Source: an uncultured Succiniclasticum sp.
GTDB lineage: Bacteria; Bacillota; Negativicutes; Acidaminococcales; Acidaminococcaceae
Length of the DNA stretch: 63,325 nt
Direction: 5' to 3'
NCBI GenBank assembly: GCA_902801365.1
Contig: CADCHY010000007.1
Location: 1-63,325 of the forward strand
In this document: positions 55,433 to 63,325 of the stretch, in pieces
Layout: each line of letters starts with the position of its first letter
Numbering within the stretch: the first letter of the stretch is position 1
Notes under the pieces: model-generated
What the model saw: the letters and a program-made list of their open reading frames with translations, nothing else
Databases searched by the model: none
What the model was told of the DNA's origin: nothing
Program-made: the position numbers and the translations under genes

Positions 55433-56386
55433 GTGAAACAGCTGTTTAATTATTCTACGGTTCCGGGATATGAAGAAGCTATCCGGCGCACCGGCAAGTC
55501 GCTGGAGGATTATCTGGCTATGCTGGGACTGGATGGAATCGAGCTTCTGGTATACCGGAGTGAACCGTACATGCGTCCCTTTGACAATGTTGCGGTAGGC
55601 GCCCACCTGCGTTCCTGGTTCTGCTGGTATGATTTGTGGAAGAATAATAAGGACCGCCTTTACCAGATCTTCCGGAGCGATGAAGCGTTGCGGGATTATT
55701 ACGGCGGTACCCAGAAACGGGCCTGGCTGCTGCAGATTAAACGGAACATCCAGGCGGCCCTGATTGAAAAACCGGAGTATCTGGTGTACCGGGTAGAGGA
55801 AGTTTCCCCGGCAGAGCAATACTCCTGGAATTTCGATCACACTAACGCAGAAGTTATGAAAATGGCGGCAAGGGTCTTTAACCGGGTCAGCGACCAGGTC
55901 CCTGCGGACACGAAGGTGCTGTTTGAAAATACCTGGTGGCCGGGGCTGACGCTGCAGAATGCAAAGCAGACGGGAGAATTCCTGGAAAAAATAAAATTTG
56001 AAAATATCGGGCTGATGCTGGATACGGGGCATCTGCTGAATACCAACCCGGATCTACGGAGCGAGCGGGAAGGCATCGAGTACATCTGCCAGACCCTTAA
56101 AGAGTTGGGCGAACTCAGGCATTACATCAAGGGAGTGCATCTGAGTTGTTCCCTGTCGGGGGAATATCAGCGGCAGTCTCCCCGGATGATTCCCTCGCTG
56201 GAAAACGATGCCCGGCTGTTAAGCCATGTCTGTAATATTGACCAGCATAGGCCTTTTACCGATCCGGCTGTATTAAAGATTTTTGAGCTGATTGAACCGG
56301 ATTATGTAGTGCATGTGTTGTATTACGATGATTTTAACCAGCTGGCGCGACAGATTACAGAGCAAAAACAGTTGTTGAATGCATAG
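55433..56386 (+). CDS. Xylose-isomerase-like TIM-barrel protein
   Basis: The 317-residue product looks like the AP-endonuclease-2/sugar phosphate isomerase family: YLAMLGLDGIELLVYRSE at the first strands, LFENTWWPGL (metal-ligand Glu), IGLMLDTGHLLNT (Asp/His ligands) and IKGVHLSCSLSG. It likely binds divalent metal. Substrate unknown; both sugar isomerases and endonuclease IV share this fold. It starts at GTG 55433 after GGAGAGAGA. A strong hairpin follows it. Confidence 0.75.
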   Translation: MKQLFNYSTVPGYEEAIRRTGKSLEDYLAMLGLDGIELLVYRSEPYMRPFDNVAVGAHLRSWFCWYDLWKNNKDRLYQIFRSDEALRDYYGGTQKRAWLLQIKRNIQAALIEKPEYLVYRVEEVSPAEQYSWNFDHTNAEVMKMAARVFNRVSDQVPADTKVLFENTWWPGLTLQNAKQTGEFLEKIKFENIGLMLDTGHLLNTNPDLRSEREGIEYICQTLKELGELRHYIKGVHLSCSLSGEYQRQSPRMIPSLENDARLLSHVCNIDQHRPFTDPAVLKIFELIEPDYVVHVLYYDDFNQLARQITEQKQLLNA

Positions 56387-56397
56387 TGTGGAAAAGG

Positions 56398-56443
56398 AAA
56401 ACCGGTACAGGATTGAGCGATTCAATTCTGTACCGGTTTTTGT
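56398..56443 (+). terminator. Terminator after the TIM-barrel gene
   Basis: AAAACCGGTACAG-type stem (56398-56410) pairs with CTGTACCGGTTTT (56428-56440), with further pairing inside and a T-rich end. Confidence 0.85.
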
Positions 56444-56577
56444 AGTTTTTCGTCATGTTTTATCTGGCAGAATGCGCCAGGTTCTCTTTCAGGAATTTTT
56501 CTGAGAGTCGGGAAATGTGGTATAATGACATAAAGAAATAAAACTATCAGGTAAATATGTGATGAGAAGGAGGAAAA

Positions 56578-57330
56578 ATGCGAAAAATTGTACTGTTGCT
56601 TCTTTCTTTTTTGTTGTTGGTCAACTGTGCTACGGCTCTCGCCAAGTGGAACGACCGGGATATTGTGGAACGGATCCGCGCCGTGGGTAACACGCCCGCT
56701 GCCCAGAAAAAAGCGGATAAAATCTTCAGTGAACGCCTGAAGGAAGCAGAAGCAAACCGGGCCAGGGAGAGGGCAGAAACAGAACAGGGATACCGTACAG
56801 TGTATCGCAGGCCGGTAGTTGCCATCGTGTACGAGAACAATGCCAAAACAAAATACGATAATACAATTGACAAAAAGCTGTTTGAATATCTGGACGCTGC
56901 CCTGCCAGTCAGAACCTATGACCTGATTGACGGCAGAGGCTACAAGGCACAGTTGGCGGAAAGTGGTATTGAAGATATCGCGGATGCTGAACGGGCGGAT
57001 ATTGTGGACATATTGGCAGGCAGCGGAGTAGATTTTTTTCTGTATCTGGGTATTAATCCGGTGCAGGTAAAGGACAAGGGAAGCCTGTTTGCTGCAGGTA
57101 AAATTGCCAATACATCCCTGCCATTCAGAATCATTGACATTAACAACAACAAATATATTTATACGAAGACCTATACAGAATCGGCAAAAACCATGTCAGC
57201 CATTGGCGGTGTCGGCAGTAAGTCCGTTACGTTGGAAATTATGACACGGGTAGGCAAACAGATTCAGGCTGCCATTGAAAGCAGACTGCCAAAGACGGTG
57301 TCATATACGGAACAAATCGTGAGAGAGTAA
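56578..57330 (+). CDS. Exported protein of unknown function
   Basis: A 250-residue protein with signal peptide MRKIVLLLLSFLLLVNCATALA; the cysteine in NCAT has no leucine-type lipobox around it, so lipidation is uncertain. A charged coiled-coil-like segment (about 40-75, KKADKIFSERLKEAEA) precedes a soluble domain with VVAIVYENNAKTKYDNTID and a repeated VDILAGSGVDFFLYLG strand-helix pattern, similar to periplasmic CsgG-like or Peptidoglycan-associated folds. No firm family. GAAGGAGG precedes the ATG. Confidence 0.6.
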   Translation: MRKIVLLLLSFLLLVNCATALAKWNDRDIVERIRAVGNTPAAQKKADKIFSERLKEAEANRARERAETEQGYRTVYRRPVVAIVYENNAKTKYDNTIDKKLFEYLDAALPVRTYDLIDGRGYKAQLAESGIEDIADAERADIVDILAGSGVDFFLYLGINPVQVKDKGSLFAAGKIANTSLPFRIIDINNNKYIYTKTYTESAKTMSAIGGVGSKSVTLEIMTRVGKQIQAAIESRLPKTVSYTEQIVRE

Positions 57331-57418
57331 TCCGGAGATAAAACGTTCTGACAGGAATGGAACCGGATTCCTGTCTGATTGGTTCACAAAGCGGACAGTT
57401 TGAGAGGAGGTTGCTTGT

Positions 57419-58138
57419 ATGTCTGGATTTTTAAAGAAAATCGGCCTGGGAATACTGGCAGTTGTAATACTTGGGCTGGCGTTTTTTTTCTTTTATGTTG
57501 TCAAAACGCCCCAGTACTCGCTGTATCTCATCCATAAAGCCGTGCAGAGTCACGATACAGTTTCCTTTGAGCAGCATGTAGACCTGGATACTATTTACAG
57601 CAAAGGCATTGATGACCTGATTGCGTCGGGATTGAAGGGGAAGAAGACCATCGGGGCCGATCCGTTTTCCGCCAGTATAATAAAACTGGTGAAACCAACG
57701 GTGGTCAAAGCTCTGAAAGACGCCACACTGGAGTCTGTCATGCGGGAAAGGCCGAAGGATAAAGTTCAGGCTGTTTCGAAGGAAAACGGGCAAACTGCGC
57801 AAAATGACAATGCCTTAAAAAAGAAAAACAGGAAAGAGGATATAATCCCTCTTGTAAAGAAACTGAAAGAGAGAGTAGACGTTTCCAACTTAAAAATCAA
57901 AGATGCGTCGATTACGCGCAAAGACAGCAATACGGCTGGTATTTCCGCTCTTTTGCACAATAATAAGCTGAATAAGGACTTCAATATTAATTTCCGTATG
58001 GATAAACTAGCTAACGGAGAGTGGCAGATAAAGGAAATTACGAACTTTGTCGAGTTACTGACAAAGGTGGAAGAAGCTACCAAACAGGCTGCCAGAGAAG
58101 CGGTGAATGAAACGGTGCAGGAAAAGAAAAAACAGTAG
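57419..58138 (+). CDS. Membrane-anchored DUF2939-like protein
   Basis: The 239-residue protein has one N-terminal membrane helix (9-30) and an extracytoplasmic domain that begins TPQYSLYLIHKAVQSHDTVSFEQHVDLD, the usual opening of DUF2939. A Lys-rich, low-complexity linker occurs in the middle (KKKNRKEDI). Function unknown. GAGAGGAGG precedes the ATG. Like the exported proteins at 36-39 kb, it belongs to a set of small envelope proteins typical of diderm Firmicutes. Confidence 0.7.
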   Translation: MSGFLKKIGLGILAVVILGLAFFFFYVVKTPQYSLYLIHKAVQSHDTVSFEQHVDLDTIYSKGIDDLIASGLKGKKTIGADPFSASIIKLVKPTVVKALKDATLESVMRERPKDKVQAVSKENGQTAQNDNALKKKNRKEDIIPLVKKLKERVDVSNLKIKDASITRKDSNTAGISALLHNNKLNKDFNINFRMDKLANGEWQIKEITNFVELLTKVEEATKQAAREAVNETVQEKKKQ

Positions 58139-58223
58139 CGGAGAATGAAAAGCCTGCTGCGATAAGAAATAAGATATGACAGGATAAGATTTTTGATGCA
58201 ATAAATGTAAAGGGGGAAACATC

Positions 58224-59240
58224 ATGGATTATGCTGAACTGATGGAACTGGCCCGCCCCAGATTGGGAAAGGACTGCAAAGGCTGTCTGATTTGCAACGG
58301 ACGTGCCTGCGGGAATAAGATGCCGGGACCCGGCGCCAAGGGCATTGGCGATACGGCGATCCGCAACTATGAAAAATGGAAAGAAATCCGTATCAATATG
58401 GACACGCTGGTGGAACGGAAACCCGTGGACATGAGTCTGGACTTTTTCGGTAAGCGCCTGAAATACCCGATCATCGCCGGACCGGTCGGGTTAGTAGCTG
58501 TGCATTACAGTGATGCCTATACGGATAACACATATAATGACGTGCTGGTTTCCGGCTGTGCCGCGGAAGGAATCGTAGCCATGACCGGTGACGGCGCCGA
58601 TGCCACGGTGATGCAGTCGGCCTGCGCGGCCATCAAAAAGGCCGGCGGCATGGGGATTCCCACGGTGAAACCCTGGGGGCCGGAAACATTGCAGGAAAAG
58701 TTTGCCCTGGTAAAGGAAAGCGGCGCGTTTGCCTGCGCCATGGACGTGGACGGAGCCGGACTGCCCTTCCTGAAAAAGCTGAATACATCAGCGGGCTCCA
58801 AATCACAGGAAGAACTGGCTGAAGTAATCCGCAACGCCGGGGTACCGTTTATCGTGAAAGGCATCATGACCGTCAAAGGCGCTTTGAAAGCAAAAGCTGC
58901 GGGAGCTTCCGCCATTGTGGTGTCCAACCACGGCGGCCGGGTGCTGGACCAGTGCTCCGCTACGGCAGAAGTACTGCCGGAAATCGTAGACGCGGTACAG
59001 GGCGAAATGAAGATCCTGGTGGACGGCGGCATCCGCTCGGGCGTCGATATTTTCAAAGCCCTGGCAATCGGGGCAGATGCGGTCATCATTGCCCGTCCGT
59101 ATGTGACGGCGGTATATGGCGCCGGGGCGGAAGGAATCCATGTGTTGACCCAAAAACTGGCGGCAGAACTGGAAGATACCATGGAAATGTGCGGCGCTCA
59201 TACGCTTGCGGAAATCACGCAGGACATGGTAAGACTGTAA
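58224..59240 (+). CDS. FMN-dependent alpha-hydroxy-acid oxidising protein
   Basis: A 338-residue member of the lactate/glycolate oxidase superfamily. The TIM-barrel motifs include IAGPVGLVAVHY, FIVKGIMTVKGALKAKAAG with the active Lys, and VVSNHGGRVLDQCSATAEVLPEIV with the catalytic His and Arg; the phosphate-binding ILVDGGIRSGVDIFKALAIGAD is present. An unusual N-terminal cysteine patch (CKGCLICNGRACG) is typical of anaerobic Firmicute homologues. The substrate is unknown; a hydroxy acid is likely. Confidence 0.85.
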   Translation: MDYAELMELARPRLGKDCKGCLICNGRACGNKMPGPGAKGIGDTAIRNYEKWKEIRINMDTLVERKPVDMSLDFFGKRLKYPIIAGPVGLVAVHYSDAYTDNTYNDVLVSGCAAEGIVAMTGDGADATVMQSACAAIKKAGGMGIPTVKPWGPETLQEKFALVKESGAFACAMDVDGAGLPFLKKLNTSAGSKSQEELAEVIRNAGVPFIVKGIMTVKGALKAKAAGASAIVVSNHGGRVLDQCSATAEVLPEIVDAVQGEMKILVDGGIRSGVDIFKALAIGADAVIIARPYVTAVYGAGAEGIHVLTQKLAAELEDTMEMCGAHTLAEITQDMVRL

Positions 59241-59396
59241 ATTGTATTGAACAGGGAATTCTTTTTATGGATTTTCTGTAACATTCGACACAGTTATGCT
59301 TAAATAATAATATCTTTTCAAAAAAGTTGAATTTTTAGTTGACATTCTTCTTTTCCTCTGCTATTTTTAATCACAAGTTAAATACTATGATTTGGC

Positions 59397-59717
59397 TGTG
59401 AAGAGAAGAGTACGCAGAGGAAACTGCCACAGAGAGCTTTCATACCGGTGCAAGAAAGCGCGGGGAACTTTGCCGAAGATGGCCTTGGAGCTGACTGGTC
59501 GAAGTAATTGAGACCGTCCGGGCGCACCCGTTACAGTGCTGGGGTATTCAAGGAGAAGTCCCGCGTACCCGAGAAGCTGGTCTTGTAATATTTACAATTG
59601 CTGCTCGTGGTATCAGGATATATCCCGCGTACCCGAGGAGGCCGGGCGTGTGAGCGTCCGGTGAATATGGGTGGTAACACGATGCTTTCGTCCCATTGGG
59701 GCGGAAGCATTTTTTAG
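59397..59717 (+). promoter_or_regulatory. Methionine T-box leader of the met operon
   Basis: The leader has AGUA on the 5' side and GAAG-ATG-G on the 3' side of the specifier loop, putting specifier ATG (Met) at 59479-59481, as in the Phe and Thr leaders in this window. The T-box at 59669-59681 reads GGGTGGTAACACG; canonical T-boxes have TGGNACC at that place. The terminator ATGCTTTCGTCCC (59681-59693) with GGGGCGGAAGCAT (59698-59710) is strong, followed by TTTTTT. Confidence 0.85.
59559..59637 (+). repeat. Direct repeat inside the Met T-box
   Basis: TCCCGCGTACCCGAG occurs at 59559-59573 and again at 59623-59637, 64 bp apart, followed in each case by a similar AGCTGG/AGGCCGG. The copies lie between Stem I and the antiterminator. 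A duplication of a Stem III-like element is a possible explanation. Confidence 0.8.
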
Positions 59718-59754
59718 TTTCAGGTCTTTTCACAACCGCAGGGAGGAGTTACGT

Positions 59755-60662
59755 ATGCCGGTGAAAATCACGAATGAGTTGTCAGCAGTGGAAAATTTGC
59801 TGAAAGAAGGAATCATTGCCATTACACGCAGGATATCCGTCCCCTGAAGATTCTGATCCTGAATCTGATGCCCCTGAAGAAACCTACGGAGCTGCAGTTG
59901 CTGCGTCTGCTGGGTAACAGCCCCCTGCAGATCGAAGTGGACTTCGCCCGTACCGTGTCCCGGGAAACAACCCACACGGACAATACCTATCTGGACAAAG
60001 CGTATCTGGAATTTGCGGACATCAAAGACCGGTATTATGACGGTTTTATCATCACCGGGGCCCCGGTGGAATGTCTGGAATTTGAAGAGGTGGAGTACTG
60101 GCCGGAGCTGGTGGATTATATCCGCTGGTCCCAGGATCATGTATTTTCTGTTTTGTCCTTCTGCTGGAGCGCCCAGGCTGTGCTGTACTATTTTTACGGT
60201 GTGCAGAAGCACACACTGCCGCGGAAATTTTTCGGTATTTACAGTTACGGTCTGACGGTAAAGCATCATCCCCTGCTGCGGGGCTTTGACGACCGGTATT
60301 TCATTCCCCAGTCCCGCCATACGGATATCGACCACCAGGCCGTGGACGCCGAACCGGACCTGAAGGTCCTGTCCCGTTCTGTGGAGCGGGGTATTAATAT
60401 CTGTTGTACGGAGGACATGAGGCGGATCTTCGTCCTGGGGCATTTTGAATATGACCGGGATACTCTGGCTACGGAATACATACGGGACAAGAAGAAGGGC
60501 ATGGACCCGGATCTGCCGGAATACTATTATCCGGACAATGACAGTACGGAGCAGCCTGTCTTCAAGTGGTGCAGCTACGCCCATCTGTTTTACAACAACT
60601 GGCTGAACATGGTATATCAGGAAACACCCTATGATTTGCAAACGCTGAAGAAAAGGGAATAA
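59755..60662 (+). pseudogene. metA: Homoserine O-acyltransferase, frame-disrupted
   Basis: The start ATG 59755 with GGGAGGAG gives a normal MetA N-terminus (MPVKITNELSAVENLL, then KEGIIAI) but stops at 59845 after 30 codons. The rest, from YTQDIRPLKILILNL (about 59823) through SFCWSAQA and GHFEYDRDTL to the end at 60662, lies in another frame. By comparison with the usual family spacing, about 16 bp are missing around 59821. The enzyme acylates homoserine in methionine synthesis. Assembly error is possible. The catalytic Cys is retained downstream. Confidence 0.75.
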
Positions 60663-60798
60663 GAGACAGGATAAGCAAGACCTTTTGGAATTCAGCAAGA
60701 TTCATGAAGCAGTTCCGATGAGAGATAAATCATAGCTGGTTATAACCTGCAATTCCATTGCAGGAAAATATAAAAATCATAAAAAAGGAGAGAAGATC

Positions 60799-62082
60799 AT
60801 GACAAACTATAAATTTGAAACATTGCAGTTACACGTTGGACAGGAACAGGCAGACCCGGCGACGGATTCCAGGGCGGTGCCTATTTACCAGACCACTTCC
60901 TATGTGTTCCACAACAGCCAGCACGCAGCGGACCGGTTCGGTTTGAAAGATGCCGGCAACATTTACGGACGGCTGACCAATTCCACCCAGGATGTGCTGG
61001 AAAAACGGCTGGCTGCACTGGAAGGAGGCAGCGCTGCGCTGGCCCTTGCCTCCGGCGCAGCGGCGGTGACCTACGCTGTGCAGGCACTGGCGGCTGACGG
61101 CGGGCATATTGTGGCCCAGAAGACCATCTACGGCGGCAGTTTCAATCTGTTGGAACACACGCTGCCTGCTTTCGGCATCAACACGACTTTTGTAGATGCC
61201 CATAACCTGAGTGAAGTGGAAAACGCCATTCAGGAAAACACCCGGGCGATTTACCTGGAAACCCTGGGCAATCCCAACAGCGATATTCCCGATATCGATG
61301 CTGTTGCAGAAATTGCCCACAAGCACGGCCTGCCCCTGGTCATCGACAATACCTTCGGCACCCCGTATCTGATCCGTCCCATCGAACACGGCGCAGATGT
61401 AGTGATCCATTCCGCTACAAAATTTATCGGCGGACACGGTACCACTCTGGGCGGCATCATCGTGGACGGCGGGAAGTTCGACTGGAAGAAGAGCGGTAAG
61501 TTCCCCAATATCGCAGACCCGAACCCCAGTTATCATGGCGTATCTTTCTATGACGCTGTGGGTCCTGCTGCTTTCGTAACCTACATCCGTGCTATCCTGT
61601 TGCGGGACACCGGCGCCTGCATCTCTCCTTTCAACGCCTTCCTGCTGCTTCAGGGAGTAGAAACGTTATCGCTGCGGCTGGAACGCCATGCGGAAAATAC
61701 GAAGAAGGTGGTGGAATACCTGAGTGCCCATCCGCTGGTAGAAAGCGTAAGCCACCCGTCTTTACCCGGACATCCGGATCATGCGTTGTATGAGAAATAC
61801 TTCCCCAACGGCGGCGCCTCCATCTTCACTTTTGAAATCAAAGGCGGGCAGGAAGCAGCCTGGAAGTTTATCGACAGCCTGAAGATTTTCTCCCTGCTGG
61901 CCAACGTAGCCGACGTAAAGAGCCTGGTGATTCATCCGGCTTCCACCACTCATTCCCAGTTGACGGAAGCGGAACTGAAAGACCAGGGCATCACGCCCAG
62001 CACCATCCGTCTTTCTATCGGCACGGAGCATATCGACGACATCATCGCTGACCTGGAAAACGGATTTGCGGCGATAAAGTAA
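60799..62082 (+). CDS. metY: O-acetylhomoserine sulfhydrylase
   Basis: A 427-residue PLP enzyme that makes homocysteine from O-acetylhomoserine and sulfide. The PLP lysine is in HSATKFIGGHGTTLGG, with the family blocks IYGRLTNSTQDVLEKRLAALE near the start and YLETLGNPNSDIPDI in the middle. AAGGAGAG precedes the ATG. It follows metA under the Met T-box, so the two-step route from homoserine to homocysteine depends on metA, which is disrupted here. Confidence 0.93.
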   Translation: MTNYKFETLQLHVGQEQADPATDSRAVPIYQTTSYVFHNSQHAADRFGLKDAGNIYGRLTNSTQDVLEKRLAALEGGSAALALASGAAAVTYAVQALAADGGHIVAQKTIYGGSFNLLEHTLPAFGINTTFVDAHNLSEVENAIQENTRAIYLETLGNPNSDIPDIDAVAEIAHKHGLPLVIDNTFGTPYLIRPIEHGADVVIHSATKFIGGHGTTLGGIIVDGGKFDWKKSGKFPNIADPNPSYHGVSFYDAVGPAAFVTYIRAILLRDTGACISPFNAFLLLQGVETLSLRLERHAENTKKVVEYLSAHPLVESVSHPSLPGHPDHALYEKYFPNGGASIFTFEIKGGQEAAWKFIDSLKIFSLLANVADVKSLVIHPASTTHSQLTEAELKDQGITPSTIRLSIGTEHIDDIIADLENGFAAIK

Positions 62083-62107
62083 AAACGATATAATAATACC
62101 GGAATTT

Positions 62108-62172
62108 GATTGCAAAATTACCCTGCGCAGCGTCACGGTAATCACGTGGCGCTGCCACGGGGTTTCTCCGTT
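62108..62172 (+). promoter_or_regulatory. Hairpin-rich segment between metY and the binding protein
   Basis: GCAGCGTCAC pairs with GTGGCGCTGC around a 9-nt loop (about 62127-62155), followed by a small CGGGG/TCCG hairpin. There is no U-tract, so it is not a simple terminator. It may be an mRNA processing site or regulatory element; role unknown. Confidence 0.4.
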
Positions 62173-62206
62173 TCTGTAAATGAAAAATGGAAAGAGGTAA
62201 GCGTTT

Positions 62207-63019
62207 ATGAAAATTGCAAAACTTACAATAGCGATACTGTTAAGCGTTGCGTTGCTCCTGCTGGCAGGCTGCGGTGGGGAAAAGAAACAGGAACAGAAGC
62301 CTGCGGAAAAACCGAAGGCCGCGCAGACGTTGAAAGTGGGAATGGACGCGGCGTATCCGCCGTTTGGTTCCCAGGATGTAACATCGAAAGAGTATGTGGG
62401 CTTTGATGTGGATGTAATCAAAGCGATCGGCGCGGCGGAAGGTTTTAACGTGACGATTCACAATATCCCCTTTGACGGGCTGATTCCCGCTCTGCAGGCA
62501 GGCAATATTGACGTGGCCATCAACGACATTACCATTAATGAAGACAGGGCCAAAAGCGTAGACTTTTCCAAACGGTATTACATCGCCGGCCTGGGCGTGG
62601 TAGTAAAGAAGGATAACAATTCCATTAAGACCGAAAAAGATCTGGAAGGGAAGCGGCTGGGTGTATCCATCGGTTCTACCGGGGAAGAAGCAGCTCGTAA
62701 GATTCCCGGCGCGAAACTGAAAGTTTTCAATCAGCTGAACGAAGCGTTTCTGGAATTGAAGAACAGCGGCGTGGACGCAGTCATTAACGATATTCCCACC
62801 AATGAGTATTATGTCAACACATCGGGGAAGAACGATGTTAAAACCGTGGAACTGGCCCTGACCCGGGAAGATCTGGGCATCGCTGTGAAAAAGGGAAACA
62901 AGGAGCTGTTAGGGAAAATTAACAGCGGTCTGCAAAAGATCAAAAAGAATGGTGAGTTTACAAAACTGTATCAGAAGTGGTTTGGCAAAGAGCCTTCGAA
63001 AGAACTGCTGGCTGAATGA
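62207..63019 (+). CDS. Amino-acid ABC transporter substrate-binding lipoprotein
   Basis: The 270-residue protein has a lipoprotein signal peptide ending in the lipobox LLAGC, so it is anchored by Cys 22. The bilobal family-3 binding domain shows VGMDAAYPPFG, FDVDVIKAIG and GRLGVSIGSTGEEAA-type sequences. No permease or ATPase genes follow within view. AAAGAGGTAAGC precedes the ATG. Its place between metY and a homocysteine methyltransferase suggests a methionine-related or polar amino-acid ligand, which is inference. Confidence 0.9.
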   Translation: MKIAKLTIAILLSVALLLLAGCGGEKKQEQKPAEKPKAAQTLKVGMDAAYPPFGSQDVTSKEYVGFDVDVIKAIGAAEGFNVTIHNIPFDGLIPALQAGNIDVAINDITINEDRAKSVDFSKRYYIAGLGVVVKKDNNSIKTEKDLEGKRLGVSIGSTGEEAARKIPGAKLKVFNQLNEAFLELKNSGVDAVINDIPTNEYYVNTSGKNDVKTVELALTREDLGIAVKKGNKELLGKINSGLQKIKKNGEFTKLYQKWFGKEPSKELLAE

Positions 63020-63029
63020 GGAGGATCCG

Positions 63030-63325
63030 ATGGCTTACATAACGAGTATCTTACGTGAATTTCCGTTGGTTGTGCTGGACGGCGCTTTTGGCACTGAGAT
63101 TGCCCGGCGCGGCTTTGACACCAGGGATGATCTCTGGGCGGCGAAGGCGCTGTTTGAGAAACCGGAGCTTGTGAAGGCCGTGCACCGGGACTATTTTGAA
63201 GCAGGGGCAGATGTTTGCACCAGCGCCAGTTACCAGGCGACGGTGGAAGGATTTGAGGCTAAAGGTTTTACCCGCAGCCAGGCTGCGGAACTGATCCGGC
63301 TTTCCGTACGTCTGGTGCAGGAAGC
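63030..63325 (+). CDS. Homocysteine S-methyltransferase, cut by the window edge
   Basis: From ATG 63030 (AGGAGG upstream) 98 codons are visible. They read FPLVVLDGAFGTEIARRGFD and AHRDYFEAGADVCTS-like sequence, the opening of homocysteine S-methyltransferases (MmuM and MetH N-domain). Only 11 bp separate it from the binding-protein gene. It converts homocysteine to methionine, so it completes the pathway of metA-metY. The gene end, and with it the choice between MmuM and MetH, is outside the window. Confidence 0.85.
   Translation, partial: MAYITSILREFPLVVLDGAFGTEIARRGFDTRDDLWAAKALFEKPELVKAVHRDYFEAGADVCTSASYQATVEGFEAKGFTRSQAAELIRLSVRLVQE

Noticed and set aside
59397..59717. SAM riboswitch before metA
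   Set aside because: The conserved SAM-I core is not seen, while Stem I, specifier, T-box and terminator of a T-box are.
59548..59733. Minus-strand frame of 61 codons
   Set aside because: Antisense of the Met T-box; no supporting signals.

Overview
The window reads as a chromosomal segment of a diderm Firmicute, most likely a Negativicute of the Acidaminococcaceae/Phascolarctobacterium type. This is inference. It rests on Firmicute regulation (three T-box leaders, a ZTP riboswitch, cdaA-cdaR) together with outer-membrane-type genes (two TibC-like autotransporter heptosyltransferases) and strict-anaerobe metabolism (ATP-dependent PEP carboxykinase, Fe-S aldo/keto reductase, Fe-alcohol dehydrogenase). 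Composition is even, near 50% GC. I see no insertion sequence, prophage, CRISPR array, tRNA or rRNA gene, so most of the window is core genome.

Layout. 0-3.6 kb: a surface-glycosylation patch with a cut-off secreted protein gene at the edge, an FkbM methyltransferase, and two overlapping heptosyltransferase paralogues. 3.6-5.8 kb: ZTP riboswitch, stand-alone purH, alkyladenine glycosylase. 5.8-10.9 kb: a GT51 glycosyltransferase (minus strand), then argF and argG-argH. 11-14.8 kb: cdaA-cdaR for cyclic di-AMP and an FAD oxidoreductase. 14.8-18.0 kb (minus strand): a DEDDh exonuclease and thrS with a Thr T-box. 18.1-21.3 kb: a secreted DUF4127 protein, a small membrane protein and a two-gene CHR transporter. 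21.3-22.7 kb: infC-rpmI-rplT with an AUU-started infC and an attenuator leader. 22.7-26.1 kb: SpoU methyltransferase, a secreted protein, Fe-ADH, free-Met sulfoxide reductase.

26.2-30 kb: Phe T-box and pheST. 30-35.7 kb: an F420-ligase-like protein, a stand-alone GMP synthase ATP-PPase subunit, pckA and glycerate 2-kinase. 35.9-39.5 kb: four exported or membrane proteins of unknown role. 39.7-43.2 kb: LUD protein, Rrf2 regulator and two different P-loop GTPases. 43.2-45.5 kb: an internally duplicated DUF1538 membrane protein followed by a double PII-like protein. 45.6-50.1 kb: Fe-S aldo/keto reductase, yebC, ruvC-ruvA-ruvB. 50.2-54.6 kb: queH, a SpoIID-domain protein, queA and tgt, giving the late queuosine steps. 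54.7-59.2 kb: a small DnaA-domain-I-like protein, a TIM-barrel protein, two envelope proteins and an FMN alpha-hydroxy-acid oxidase. 59.3-63.3 kb: a methionine locus with a Met T-box, a frame-disrupted metA, metY, an amino-acid-binding lipoprotein and the start of a homocysteine S-methyltransferase.

The strongest leads are the tandem heptosyltransferases beside a cut-off secreted protein, the DUF1538/double-PII pair, the GTPase pair, the broken metA behind an unusual T-box, and the small protein resembling DnaA domain I behind a strong promoter and a 200-nt leader.
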